Origin: Deltaproteobacteria bacterium
Lineage (GTDB): Bacteria > Desulfobacterota > Desulfobacteria > Desulfobacterales > JAFDFH01
Length of the DNA: 6,036 nucleotides
NCBI GenBank assembly: GCA_019309945.1
Contig: JAFDFH010000167.1
Coordinates: 1-6,036, forward strand
Direction of reading: 5' to 3'
Shown: positions 1-4,966 of the stretch, one piece after another
Position numbering within the stretch: the stretch's first letter is position 1
Layout of the letters: each line of letters starts with the position of its first letter
The notes under the pieces: model-generated
Database searches by the model: none
What the model was told of the DNA's origin: nothing
The model's input: only the letters and a program-made list of their open reading frames with translations
Position numbers and translations under genes: made by a program

Positions 1-4
1 TTCG

Positions 5-48
5 CCAGGAATCAGTCCTTGGCCGGATACGACATTTATGATTCCTGG
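5..48. repeat. Perfect 10-bp inverted repeat (stem-loop) downstream of the SDR gene
   Basis: The arms CCAGGAATCA (5-14) and TGATTCCTGG (39-48) are exact reverse complements separated by 24 nt. They lie about 90 nt past the SDR stop codon. There is no T-run on either side, so it is not a classical intrinsic terminator. It could be an RNA 3'-end structure or an operator for a gene beyond the window edge. Function is not determinable from the sequence. Confidence 0.5.
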
Positions 49-53
49 GCCAC

Positions 54-108
54 GCGGGGAGGGGCAGGATTTTCGTCCTCCTGAATCCAATACCTCCCCG
101 CACTTTTT
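54..108 (+). terminator. GC-rich hairpin followed by T5, possible plus-strand terminator
   Basis: GCGGGGAGG (54-62) pairs perfectly with CCTCCCCGC (93-101). A nested 4-bp stem AGGA/TCCT (66-69/76-79) sits in the loop, and TTTTT (104-108) follows on the plus strand. The polarity would fit a transcript entering from the left, convergent with the SDR gene. The long loop and short T-run make it a weak call. On the minus strand the same stem has no T-tract, although it could still protect the SDR mRNA 3' end. Confidence 0.35.
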
Positions 109-139
109 AGAACCTGTGGGCGATTATACGCCTGCAAGA

Positions 140-901
140 TCATACCGCACTCGCTCCCCCATCCACCATTAAAGTCTGCCCGGTAATGAAATTCGCACCT
201 TCGGAAATCAGAAATAGTGCCGGATGCGCTACATCAATCGGTTCGGCGATTCTGCCCAGAGGAATACTTTTGACAATTTGGTCGTACAGTTCCTGATTAG
301 ACCAGAGGGGTTGGCTGAATTTTGTTCTTACCATGCTTGGCGCGATCGCATTGACCTGGATATTAAACGGGGCCAATTCCTGGGCGAGAACCTTTGTCAT
401 TGTCTCAATCCCGGCCTTGGCAATACCATAAATTCCCAATCCCGGTGCGGATCTTCTGGCCGCAATGGATGTAATGCTGACGATCTTGCCCTTCTTTTGC
501 GCCCTCATGATCTGCCCGGCTTTGCGCGAACATAAAAAGGTGCCTGTCAAATTGGAATCAATAATTTTTTGCCACAGGGACGTATCGGCGTCCACAAGAC
601 CGGTCATGATGTTCATGCCGACATTATTGATTAAGGCATCAAGCTTTCCGAATTTAGCGATGGTCTTATTGAATAGATCTTCAACGTCTTCTTCTTTTGC
701 GATATGGGCCTGAATGCCGAGAAGGTTGTCATTTCCATTGAGTTCGGATTTCGCTGCCGCCAGGCTTTCCTGTTTGCGGCCGCATATGACAACCTTTGCG
801 TTTTGACCAAGAAGAACGCTTGCCATTTCTAATCCAATTCCTCTGGTACCACCAGTTACGATAACCACTTTATCTTCCAGGTTGTAGGATAACATTCCCA
901 T
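140..901 (-). CDS. Short-chain dehydrogenase/reductase (classical SDR, FabG/DHRS4-like)
   Basis: A 253-residue cytosolic NAD(P)(H)-dependent oxidoreductase of normal classical-SDR length. Visible motifs: cofactor glycine motif TGGTRGIG (16-23), Arg42 after the second beta strand (suggests NADP(H)), NNVG (92-95, usually NNAG), and a complete catalytic tetrad Asn117, Ser145, Tyr158, Lys162 (YGIAK). The C-terminal TGQTLMVDGG is typical of the family. The loop RTKFSQPLW near residue 205-215 resembles DHRS4-type carbonyl reductases more than FabG, so fatty-acid ketoreductase is only one option and the substrate is unknown. An open frame runs up to 1012, but the ATG at 901 has an excellent Shine-Dalgarno (AAGGAGGT, 906-913) and matches the usual family N-terminus, so I chose it. 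The gene follows atpE in the same direction, with an intrinsic terminator between them and little room for a separate promoter. Confidence 0.9.
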   Translation of the reverse strand: MGMLSYNLEDKVVIVTGGTRGIGLEMASVLLGQNAKVVICGRKQESLAAAKSELNGNDNLLGIQAHIAKEEDVEDLFNKTIAKFGKLDALINNVGMNIMTGLVDADTSLWQKIIDSNLTGTFLCSRKAGQIMRAQKKGKIVSITSIAARRSAPGLGIYGIAKAGIETMTKVLAQELAPFNIQVNAIAPSMVRTKFSQPLWSNQELYDQIVKSIPLGRIAEPIDVAHPALFLISEGANFITGQTLMVDGGASAV

Positions 902-905
902 TTTT

Positions 906-913
906 ACCTCCTT
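906..913 (-). promoter_or_regulatory. Strong ribosome binding site deciding the SDR start
   Basis: On the minus strand AAGGAGGT lies 4 nt before the ATG at 901-899. This places translation start at 901 and not at the upstream in-frame start at 1012, which would lie inside atpE and the terminator. The site begins 2 nt after the terminator's U-tract. Confidence 0.8.
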
Positions 914-915
914 AC

Positions 916-958
916 AAAAAAAAACAGGGCTCCGCCCTTCAAAAGGCACAGCCCTGTT
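916..958 (-). terminator. Intrinsic terminator at the end of the atp operon
   Basis: On the minus strand AACAGGGCT (958-950) pairs with AGCCCTGTT (931-923). An inner partial stem (GCCTT with AAGGGC) extends it, and it is followed by nine consecutive T residues (924-916). It begins 19 nt after the atpE stop codon. This is the clearest terminator in the window and should end most atp transcripts. It directly abuts the SDR Shine-Dalgarno, so any SDR expression from the atp promoter depends on read-through. Confidence 0.88.
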
Positions 959-977
959 CGATTTATAACGCGTCGTC

Positions 978-1265
978 TTAGTGGCCGGCACCAAACAATG
1001 CAGCAATTGCACCTGCCTGGGGATGCGCGTAAATCAGGATCAGTGAGACGACCAGTGCATAAATACACAGGGATTCAATCATCGCAAGACCGATCAGCAA
1101 TGTTACAGTCACTTTACCGGACGATTCGGGGTTTCTCGCAATACCTTCAACAGCGGATCTCAAACCAAGACCCTGAGCAATACCGCAACCGAAAGCCGCA
1201 ATCGCAATCCCGAAACCGGCGGCAGTCACGCTAGCAATGAAAAATTTTAATGCTTCTGCTTCCAT
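978..1265 (-). CDS. atpE: ATP synthase F0 subunit c, with Na+-type ion-binding residues
   Basis: A 95-residue two-helix hairpin protein that forms the membrane rotor ring of F1F0-ATP synthase. Helix 1 spans about 8-31 and is glycine-rich. The polar loop holds RNPE (44-47), which contacts gamma/epsilon, and helix 2 spans about 52-78. The essential ion-binding carboxylate is Glu64. Gln31, Ser65 and Tyr69 align with Gln32, Ser66 and Tyr70 of the Ilyobacter tartaricus Na+ ring, while Leu66 replaces Thr67. The set argues for Na+ coupling but does not prove it. The C-terminal tail after YAHPQ is about ten residues longer than in many c subunits. Start is the ATG at 1265, preceded by two Shine-Dalgarno-like sequences. 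It lies 157 bp after atpB across a heptamer repeat, and a strong terminator follows. Confidence 0.96.
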   Translation of the reverse strand: MEAEALKFFIASVTAAGFGIAIAAFGCGIAQGLGLRSAVEGIARNPESSGKVTVTLLIGLAMIESLCIYALVVSLILIYAHPQAGAIAALFGAGH

Positions 1266-1268
1266 ACG

Positions 1269-1283
1269 CTCCTTTACCTCCTT
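1269..1283 (-). promoter_or_regulatory. Double Shine-Dalgarno before atpE
   Basis: Reading the minus strand, AAGGAGGT (1283-1276) is followed by a second GGAG (1272-1269) only 3 nt from the ATG. The first has an 11-nt spacer from its GGAGG core. Neither spacing alone is ideal. Together they may support the high translation that subunit c needs, with 8-17 copies per complex in known enzymes. That link is inference. Confidence 0.55.
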
Positions 1284-1323
1284 TGTAAGATTTATTATTT
1301 GGCTTCTTCCCTTAGCCTTTAAA

Positions 1324-1345
1324 AACCTGAGTTCACATACAGGTT
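1324..1345 (-). other. Small hairpin with T-run in the atpB-atpE gap
   Basis: On the minus strand AACCTG (1345-1340) pairs with CAGGTT (1329-1324) over a 10-nt loop, and the right arm runs into T5 (1325-1321). GGG before the left arm could extend it with G-U pairs. It resembles a weak terminator or processing site inside the operon. It is too weak to call as the operon end. Confidence 0.35.
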
Positions 1346-1360
1346 CCCCATTTCCTTAAT

Positions 1361-1423
1361 TCTAACTTCCGACTTCCGACCTCCGACCTCCGACTTCCGA
1401 CCTCTGACCTCCGACCTCCGACT
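1361..1423. repeat. Tandem 7-bp repeat array (TCYGACY, about 9 units) abutting the atpB stop codon
   Basis: Consecutive 7-bp units start at 1361, 1368, 1375, 1382, 1389, 1396, 1403, 1410 and 1417. Most are TCCGACC or TCCGACT; one is TCTGACC and the first is a degenerate TCTAACT. The last unit ends at 1423, the last base of the atpB stop codon (1423-1425). The array therefore starts exactly where atpB coding sequence ends. The period of 7 would shift the reading frame if it were inside a gene, which fits an intergenic position. Confidence 0.9.
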
Positions 1424-2112
1424 TAATGCGCATGTTCCATGGCACCGGCAAAATACATGATGGACAGCAAAAAGAAAACGAATGCCTGCACCAGGGCAAC
1501 AAAAATACCCAGTACCATGATGGGCAGGGGCGCGAAGAATGCACCGGCCAGGAGAAACAGAATCCCAAGAACCAGTTCATGCCCCATCATATTGCCGAAG
1601 AGCCGGAATGTCAGTGATAAAATGCGCGCAAAATGGCCGATGAGTTCAATAGGAAAGATCAGTGGCGCCATCCACCAGACCGGTCCTAAAAAGTGTTTGA
1701 TATATTTAGCGCCATGACACTTGATACCCAGAATATGGGTGAAAATAACCACCGTCAGGGCGCACGAGAGCGTGGTATTCAAGCTGGCCGTGGGCGGATA
1801 AAAGCCCGGTATAAGACCGATAATGTTACAAGCGAATATATAAATAAATACGGTACCGGCAAGGGGAAAGAGCCATCGCCCCTGTTCGCCGGTAACCTCA
1901 ACCATAAATTCCTCGATACCCGAGATCAGGATTTCGAAGACGTTTTGTGCTTTGGAGGGAATTATACTTACGCTTTTGGCGGCAATAGCACCCAACACAA
2001 TCAACATAATCATGACGAACCACGAATAAATCACCTGGGGATATTCATGCGCAAAATGTCCCAATCCAATCCATTCGAATAATTTGACAAAAAAGAGATA
2101 GGGATGTTCCAC
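1423..2112 (-). CDS. atpB: ATP synthase F0 subunit a
   Basis: A 229-residue integral membrane stator protein that forms the two ion half-channels facing the c ring. It has five to six hydrophobic segments. The diagnostic helix SLTFRLFGNMMGHE (166-179) carries the essential Arg170 (E. coli Arg210) and Glu179 (E. coli Glu219). Gln209 in the last helix (LVQAFVF) corresponds to the conserved Gln252 region. Length is typical of the short bacterial forms. The start is GTG at 2112, only 1 nt after the atpI stop. Its Shine-Dalgarno AAGGAGG lies inside the last codons of atpI with a 9-nt spacer, so translation of the two is probably coupled. No N-terminal signal is needed or seen. Confidence 0.97.
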   Translation of the reverse strand: MEHPYLFFVKLFEWIGLGHFAHEYPQVIYSWFVMIMLIVLGAIAAKSVSIIPSKAQNVFEILISGIEEFMVEVTGEQGRWLFPLAGTVFIYIFACNIIGLIPGFYPPTASLNTTLSCALTVVIFTHILGIKCHGAKYIKHFLGPVWWMAPLIFPIELIGHFARILSLTFRLFGNMMGHELVLGILFLLAGAFFAPLPIMVLGIFVALVQAFVFFLLSIMYFAGAMEHAH

Positions 2113-2113
2113 C

Positions 2114-2500
2114 TTAAATTGCCTCCTTAAAAATAAGTTTTTTCACTTCACACAGGGTTGCCAGGATAATGCTTGCGACGACCATTGAAAGGCCGATAAT
2201 AAGACCCAGAGGGTTCACGTAATGTCCGGCAATAAGCACGAATATAATAAAGCCGCTGACAATAAAACGCAGATAGTATTTTGCCAGAATGGCGTTAGGC
2301 GATGAAAGATAAGGAGATGTAAACGCTTTTCTCAGTGTACGGTAAAGCAAGTGGAAGTTTATCGTAACAATCAGTCCGCCGAATATGATCCCCCTGGCAA
2401 AATCGAGCGGAAAAAGAATAATCCCGATGATGCCGGTTGAGCAAAGCAGGACCCAGTTGCTCCAGGTGATAAGCTTGAGAATGCGCTGTTGAATTTCCAA
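2114..2500 (-). CDS. atpI: ATP synthase subunit I family protein (AtpI-like)
   Basis: A 128-residue, four-helix membrane protein with hydrophobic segments near 14-30, 36-54, 74-93 and 96-116. Size, topology and position directly before atpB fit the ATP synthase subunit I family (ATP-synt_I). Members in other bacteria assist c-ring assembly or Mg2+ handling and are not part of the finished enzyme. Sequence conservation in the family is low, so the call rests largely on context. The only plausible start in the frame is TTG at 2500. Its nearest Shine-Dalgarno-like sequence, GTAGGT, is weak, suggesting low translation, as expected for an assembly factor. The last codons carry the atpB ribosome binding site. 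Confidence 0.85.
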   Translation of the reverse strand: MEIQQRILKLITWSNWVLLCSTGIIGIILFPLDFARGIIFGGLIVTINFHLLYRTLRKAFTSPYLSSPNAILAKYYLRFIVSGFIIFVLIAGHYVNPLGLIIGLSMVVASIILATLCEVKKLIFKEAI

Positions 2501-2540
2501 AAATATACCTACTGAAACGTTTTGAAACAGGCTCTTATTT

Positions 2541-2762
2541 TTAAAATTTTCTGGCTTTTTTAACTGCTATTCCGATATTCCTAAACCCTGCCGCGATCCC
2601 TAACCCCAGGAAAATAAGCGTGAACCACGGTGTTGTGTTAAAAACACGCCTGTCAAGAAAGATCCCCACGGCCAGCCCGATAAAAATTGAAAGTGCCACC
2701 TGAAGGCCAAGGCTGCTGTAATATGCGAGTTCTCTCCAATACCGTCGGGTTTCTCTTTTCAT
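2541..2762 (-). CDS. atpZ: AtpZ/AtpI family protein (F0F1-ATPase accessory subunit)
   Basis: A 73-residue protein with a basic N-terminus (KRETRRYWREL) and two transmembrane helices (about 15-36 and 46-66). It shows the family hallmarks: GLAVGIFLD (29-37) ending helix 1 and a glycine-rich helix 2 ending AAGFRNI (57-63). AtpZ-type proteins open many atp operons; in alkaliphilic Bacillus, AtpZ and AtpI have been linked to Mg2+/Ca2+ transport. I start at ATG 2762, with AAGGG 9 nt upstream, instead of a TTG at 2804. The longer form would add 14 residues not expected for the family. It is the first gene of the F0 operon, 40 nt before atpI. Confidence 0.85.
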   Translation of the reverse strand: MKRETRRYWRELAYYSSLGLQVALSIFIGLAVGIFLDRRVFNTTPWFTLIFLGLGIAAGFRNIGIAVKKARKF

Positions 2763-2877
2763 GAAAAAGAACCCTTTTGGACGTAAAAAAACATTGGAAT
2801 CCAACCCCGTAGTAGCGAAGACCCCCTAACACGGAGTCTTGATCAAGTCAATCCTAAATTTAGTTTTTTGGTTGAAG

Positions 2878-2905
2878 ATTTTAAATTAACAGAAACGGCT
2901 CTAAA
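2878..2905 (-). promoter_or_regulatory. Tentative sigma70-type promoter of the atp operon
   Basis: On the minus strand TTTAGA (2905-2900, 4/6 match to TTGACA) and TAAAAT (2883-2878, 5/6 match to TATAAT) are separated by 16 nt. They would give a leader of about 110 nt before the atpZ ATG. A second, better -35-like element, TTGACT (2851-2846), lies nearer the gene but has no good -10 at the right distance. Both are eye-level matches in AT-rich DNA. Confidence 0.25.
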
Positions 2906-3032
2906 TGATCTATCGAAGCTTTGCCTCAAACCGACAAGTGGAGAAATATTTCACTCCGTTGCCTAGGCGAAGCGATGCTGATTGCGGGATGCTTGCTACG
3001 GGCTAAAACAAAAAAAGAACCATTCCTTATAA

Positions 3033-3046
3033 CATCCAGCATCCAG
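3033..3046. repeat. Two tandem CATCCAG heptamers
   Basis: CATCCAG occurs twice without a gap (3033-3039, 3040-3046). Two copies alone could be chance. I list it because two other sets of 7-bp tandem repeats, with different unit sequences, occur in gaps of this window. Confidence 0.45.
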
Positions 3047-3168
3047 ACACCGGTATCTATTATCTGTTCGCTAATGACACGACAACATATAGAAACTTGA
3101 CATAAATTTTAAAATTTTGAACATAACGCAGAGATCGGGCAAAAATACCGTTTCTGGATGGGCACTAG

Positions 3169-3966
3169 TTAGATTTTAAGCGTTTTGACATCAAAAACAG
3201 GTCCATCCACACACGCATGTAAATATTTGGCCGCACCGTTTTTTGTTTCAACGGCACACCCGAGACAGGCCCCCATGCCGCAGGCCATGACCGTTTCAAT
3301 GGAAATCTGGCATGGTACGGTATGCGCTTCGGCAATATTCGCAACACATTTCAACATTCCTAATGGTCCGCAGGCATAAATAATATCCGGCCGGTTTGCT
3401 CCTGTCGCCATTTCCAAAGGATGGGTTAAAAGGCACTTGCTGCCTGCACTGCCGTCATCCGTAGTAATTTGAACAGCCATTCCCAGGCTGACAAATTCAT
3501 CGGCACACAACAGATCGTCCTTTGATCTTCCACCCAGAAATGCAGTGCACCTCGAAAGGTCAACGCCTTTTTGTTGCAGCGATACAGCCAAAAAAACCAT
3601 GGGGGCAATCCCAATTCCTCCGGCAGCGATAAATATCCGATGATAATTGTTAAAAAATACAAAACCGTTACCGAGTGGGCCGAGAATATCTAAACGATCA
3701 CCTTCGTTTAACCTGGAAAGTGCCCGTGTGCCCTCACCCACTACTTTATAAAGAAGCTCAATCCCTTTGGCACAGTCGTCTTTAACAATCAACCGGTGTA
3801 TGGAAAAGGGACGACGAAGCAGCGGGAACATCCGGTTTGCGAATCGCACCATGATAAACTGGCCGGGTTGTGCATCCGAATATCCCTTGTGGCATGTTAA
3901 ACCGATTTTGAAATACGAAGGACCTACATTTTTATTCCAAAGAATCTGGGCATTTTCTTGAAACAT
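3169..3966 (-). CDS. pyrK: Dihydroorotate dehydrogenase B electron-transfer subunit (PyrK-like)
   Basis: A 265-residue FAD/[2Fe-2S] flavoprotein of the ferredoxin-reductase superfamily. With PyrD it passes electrons from dihydroorotate oxidation to NAD+ in UMP synthesis. Domains in order: FAD-binding barrel with RRPFS (51-55) and GEGT (77-80), LGPLGNGF (95-102), NAD-binding part with AAGGIGIAPM (114-123) and ACGPLGM (198-204), then the cluster loop with Cys229, Cys234, Cys237 and Cys252. The spacing CX4CX2CX14C is the PyrK pattern. The preceding SIETVMACGMGACLGC also fits PyrK better than NfnA/sulfide dehydrogenase. I chose ATG 3966 (AGGT 5-6 nt upstream). The frame stays open to 4218, but that would overlap pgeF by 212 bp and add a non-family N-terminus. 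It lies 40 nt after pgeF, probably co-transcribed. No pyrD adjoins it. Confidence 0.88.
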   Translation of the reverse strand: MFQENAQILWNKNVGPSYFKIGLTCHKGYSDAQPGQFIMVRFANRMFPLLRRPFSIHRLIVKDDCAKGIELLYKVVGEGTRALSRLNEGDRLDILGPLGNGFVFFNNYHRIFIAAGGIGIAPMVFLAVSLQQKGVDLSRCTAFLGGRSKDDLLCADEFVSLGMAVQITTDDGSAGSKCLLTHPLEMATGANRPDIIYACGPLGMLKCVANIAEAHTVPCQISIETVMACGMGACLGCAVETKNGAAKYLHACVDGPVFDVKTLKI

Positions 3967-4006
3967 TTTGTACCTGTAAAAGTGAGTGCCGGATTGATGC
4001 CAGAGG

Positions 4007-4777
4007 CTATTGCAGCCCGATAACCGCTGCAAATCTTCCGGTTGTATTTTCACCACGATAGGAAAAGAATGCGTCTGTGTTGCATTTCGTACATACATTG
4101 CTTGAATAAATATTTTTTTGCACAACACCCGATTCACACAACTGATCGCGACTGATAGACCAGAAATCGAAATGGTCGGCCCCTTTCTTATAGGTCCAGA
4201 ATTTTGATGGAATTTCATTTCGATATAGAATAAATTCAGCGCAGCATGGCCCCAGAGACGGACCGATACCTGCGATAATATGAGATGCAGTGCAGCTAAA
4301 CTTATTTTTCATGGTCTGTATGGTCCGGCCAATAATATTTTTTATACTTCCACGCCAGCCCGAGTGGACATTTGCAACCACCCGCCGAACCGGATCATAC
4401 ATAAGGACAGACTGGCAATCGGCCACCTGAGTTAAAAGAAATTTGCCGGGTATATCTGTAATCATGCCATCCGCCACATACGGGCGCTCCCGTTCTTTCT
4501 CAGCGGTCCTATCAGATTGTGGAAATGTCAGGATCTCGGTTCCGTGGACCTGTTTTAAATATACAATTTCTTTCCCGGAAACACACTGGGAAATCGTTTT
4601 TCTGTTCAACTCGACATTTATATCATCATCGCCTACACCAAAACTGATGTTAAGACTACGGAAGGCACCTTTGCTATGACCGAAGTTTCTTGTAAAAACG
4701 CCGTGCCAGATATCAGAAAACCCTGAAAAATTCGGAAACTGGTAAAATGAAATACCGTTTTTCTGTTTTAGAATCAA
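4007..4777 (-). CDS. pgeF: Peptidoglycan editing factor PgeF / YfiH-type 'polyphenol oxidase' (DUF152)
   Basis: A 256-residue protein, full length for the Cu-oxidase_4/DUF152 (laccase-domain) family. Despite the name, the E. coli member is reported to remove wrongly incorporated serine from UDP-MurNAc peptides, and related proteins act on purine nucleosides. The exact substrate here is unproven. Signature blocks are all present: QVHGT with His78, VADCQSVLMYDP with Cys121, NVHSGWRGS with His138 (the Zn-binding His-Cys-His triad), GIGPSLGPCC (170-179), CTKCNTDAFFSYR (229-241) and TGRFAAVIG (246-254). It starts with TTG at 4777, supported by AGGAG nine nt upstream; no ATG is near. No signal peptide, so cytosolic. 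It probably heads a transcript with pyrK. Confidence 0.92.
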   Translation of the reverse strand: MILKQKNGISFYQFPNFSGFSDIWHGVFTRNFGHSKGAFRSLNISFGVGDDDINVELNRKTISQCVSGKEIVYLKQVHGTEILTFPQSDRTAEKERERPYVADGMITDIPGKFLLTQVADCQSVLMYDPVRRVVANVHSGWRGSIKNIIGRTIQTMKNKFSCTASHIIAGIGPSLGPCCAEFILYRNEIPSKFWTYKKGADHFDFWSISRDQLCESGVVQKNIYSSNVCTKCNTDAFFSYRGENTTGRFAAVIGLQ

Positions 4778-4800
4778 GTCAGCTATCTCCTAAACGGGAC

Positions 4801-4830
4801 AAGCCGGCCTCCGGCTCGTAAGGCTTACGG
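4801..4830 (-). other. GC-rich hairpins in the pgeF leader
   Basis: AGCCGG (4802-4807) and CCGGCT (4811-4816) form a perfect 6-bp stem with a 3-nt loop. Next to it CGTAA (4817-4821) and TTACG (4825-4829) form a second stem with a 3-nt loop. AAGCC (4801-4805) can alternatively pair with GGCTT (4822-4826), which would disrupt both. They end about 24 nt before the pgeF start and stand out as GC-rich in AT-rich surroundings. Leader control or a dispersed repeat are both possible. Confidence 0.4.
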
Positions 4831-4853
4831 CTCGGAGAGAACCAAAAATATTT

Positions 4854-4924
4854 GCCACCAAGACACCAAGACACAAAGGATTTTATTTTGTTATTCGTTC
4901 TTAGTGTCCTGGTGTCTTTGTGGC
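4854..4924. repeat. Long imperfect inverted repeat between rfaE2 and pgeF
   Basis: The arms at 4854-4874 and 4904-4924 pair at 19 of 21 positions around a 29-nt AT-rich loop. The left arm itself contains the 8-bp tandem ACCAAGAC twice. A related partial sequence (TTTTGCCACAAAAAACAC) follows at 4939-4956. On the minus strand the hairpin is followed after a few bases by a T-rich run (4850-4842), so it may also end the rfaE2 transcript. From memory, such CCAAGACACCAAGACAC palindromes are dispersed in many bacterial genomes; I have not searched. Confidence 0.75.
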
Positions 4925-4966
4925 GAGAAGAAAAAAGTTTTGCCACAAAAAACACAAAAATAATTA

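Larger units (their letters stand above)
2763..3168. other. 406-bp non-coding gap between pyrK and atpZ
   Basis: No frame on either strand shows a recognisable protein or RNA gene. The stretch holds the likely atp promoter region, a GAAATATTTC palindrome (2943-2952), two tandem CATCCAG units (3033-3046), a T-rich minus-strand run near 3008-3017, and a perfect 14-bp AT palindrome, AAATTTTAAAATTT (3104-3117). I looked for a decayed pyrD directly after pyrK and saw none, although a heavily eroded remnant cannot be excluded by eye. Confidence 0.6.

Noticed and set aside
36..143. 35-codon minus-strand frame overlapping the SDR stop as ATGA
   Set aside because: No Shine-Dalgarno, no family features, and it ends inside the inverted-repeat region; the ATGA overlap is probably coincidental.
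2..172. Plus-strand open frame entering from the left edge and overlapping the SDR 3' end
   Set aside because: About 56 proline-rich codons with no recognisable motif, crossing a terminator-like hairpin and overlapping the SDR end by about 30 bp; more likely chance, though a gene tail cannot be excluded without flanking sequence.
902..1012. N-terminal extension of the SDR gene up to 1012
   Set aside because: It would translate through the terminator and overlap atpE, and the ATG at 901 has a far better ribosome binding site and the family-typical N-terminus.
1362..1580. Minus-strand frame ending in repeated RSEVGG-like residues
   Set aside because: It is the heptamer array read in one frame plus an out-of-frame shadow of atpB.
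3097..3127. Perfect TTGACA on the plus strand, possible promoter
   Set aside because: No acceptable -10 at 16-18 bp and it points into the antisense of atp-facing non-coding DNA and pyrK; not supportable, although an antisense RNA to pyrK is conceivable.
2763..3168. tRNA, small RNA or riboswitch in the large gap
   Set aside because: I found no cloverleaf, CCA end, GTTCRANNC T-loop or known riboswitch core by eye; a covariance-model scan would be decisive.
3967..4218. N-terminal extension of pyrK to 4218
   Set aside because: The extra 84 residues are the out-of-frame shadow of pgeF; ATG 3966 has its own AGGT and starts at the normal PyrK N-terminus.
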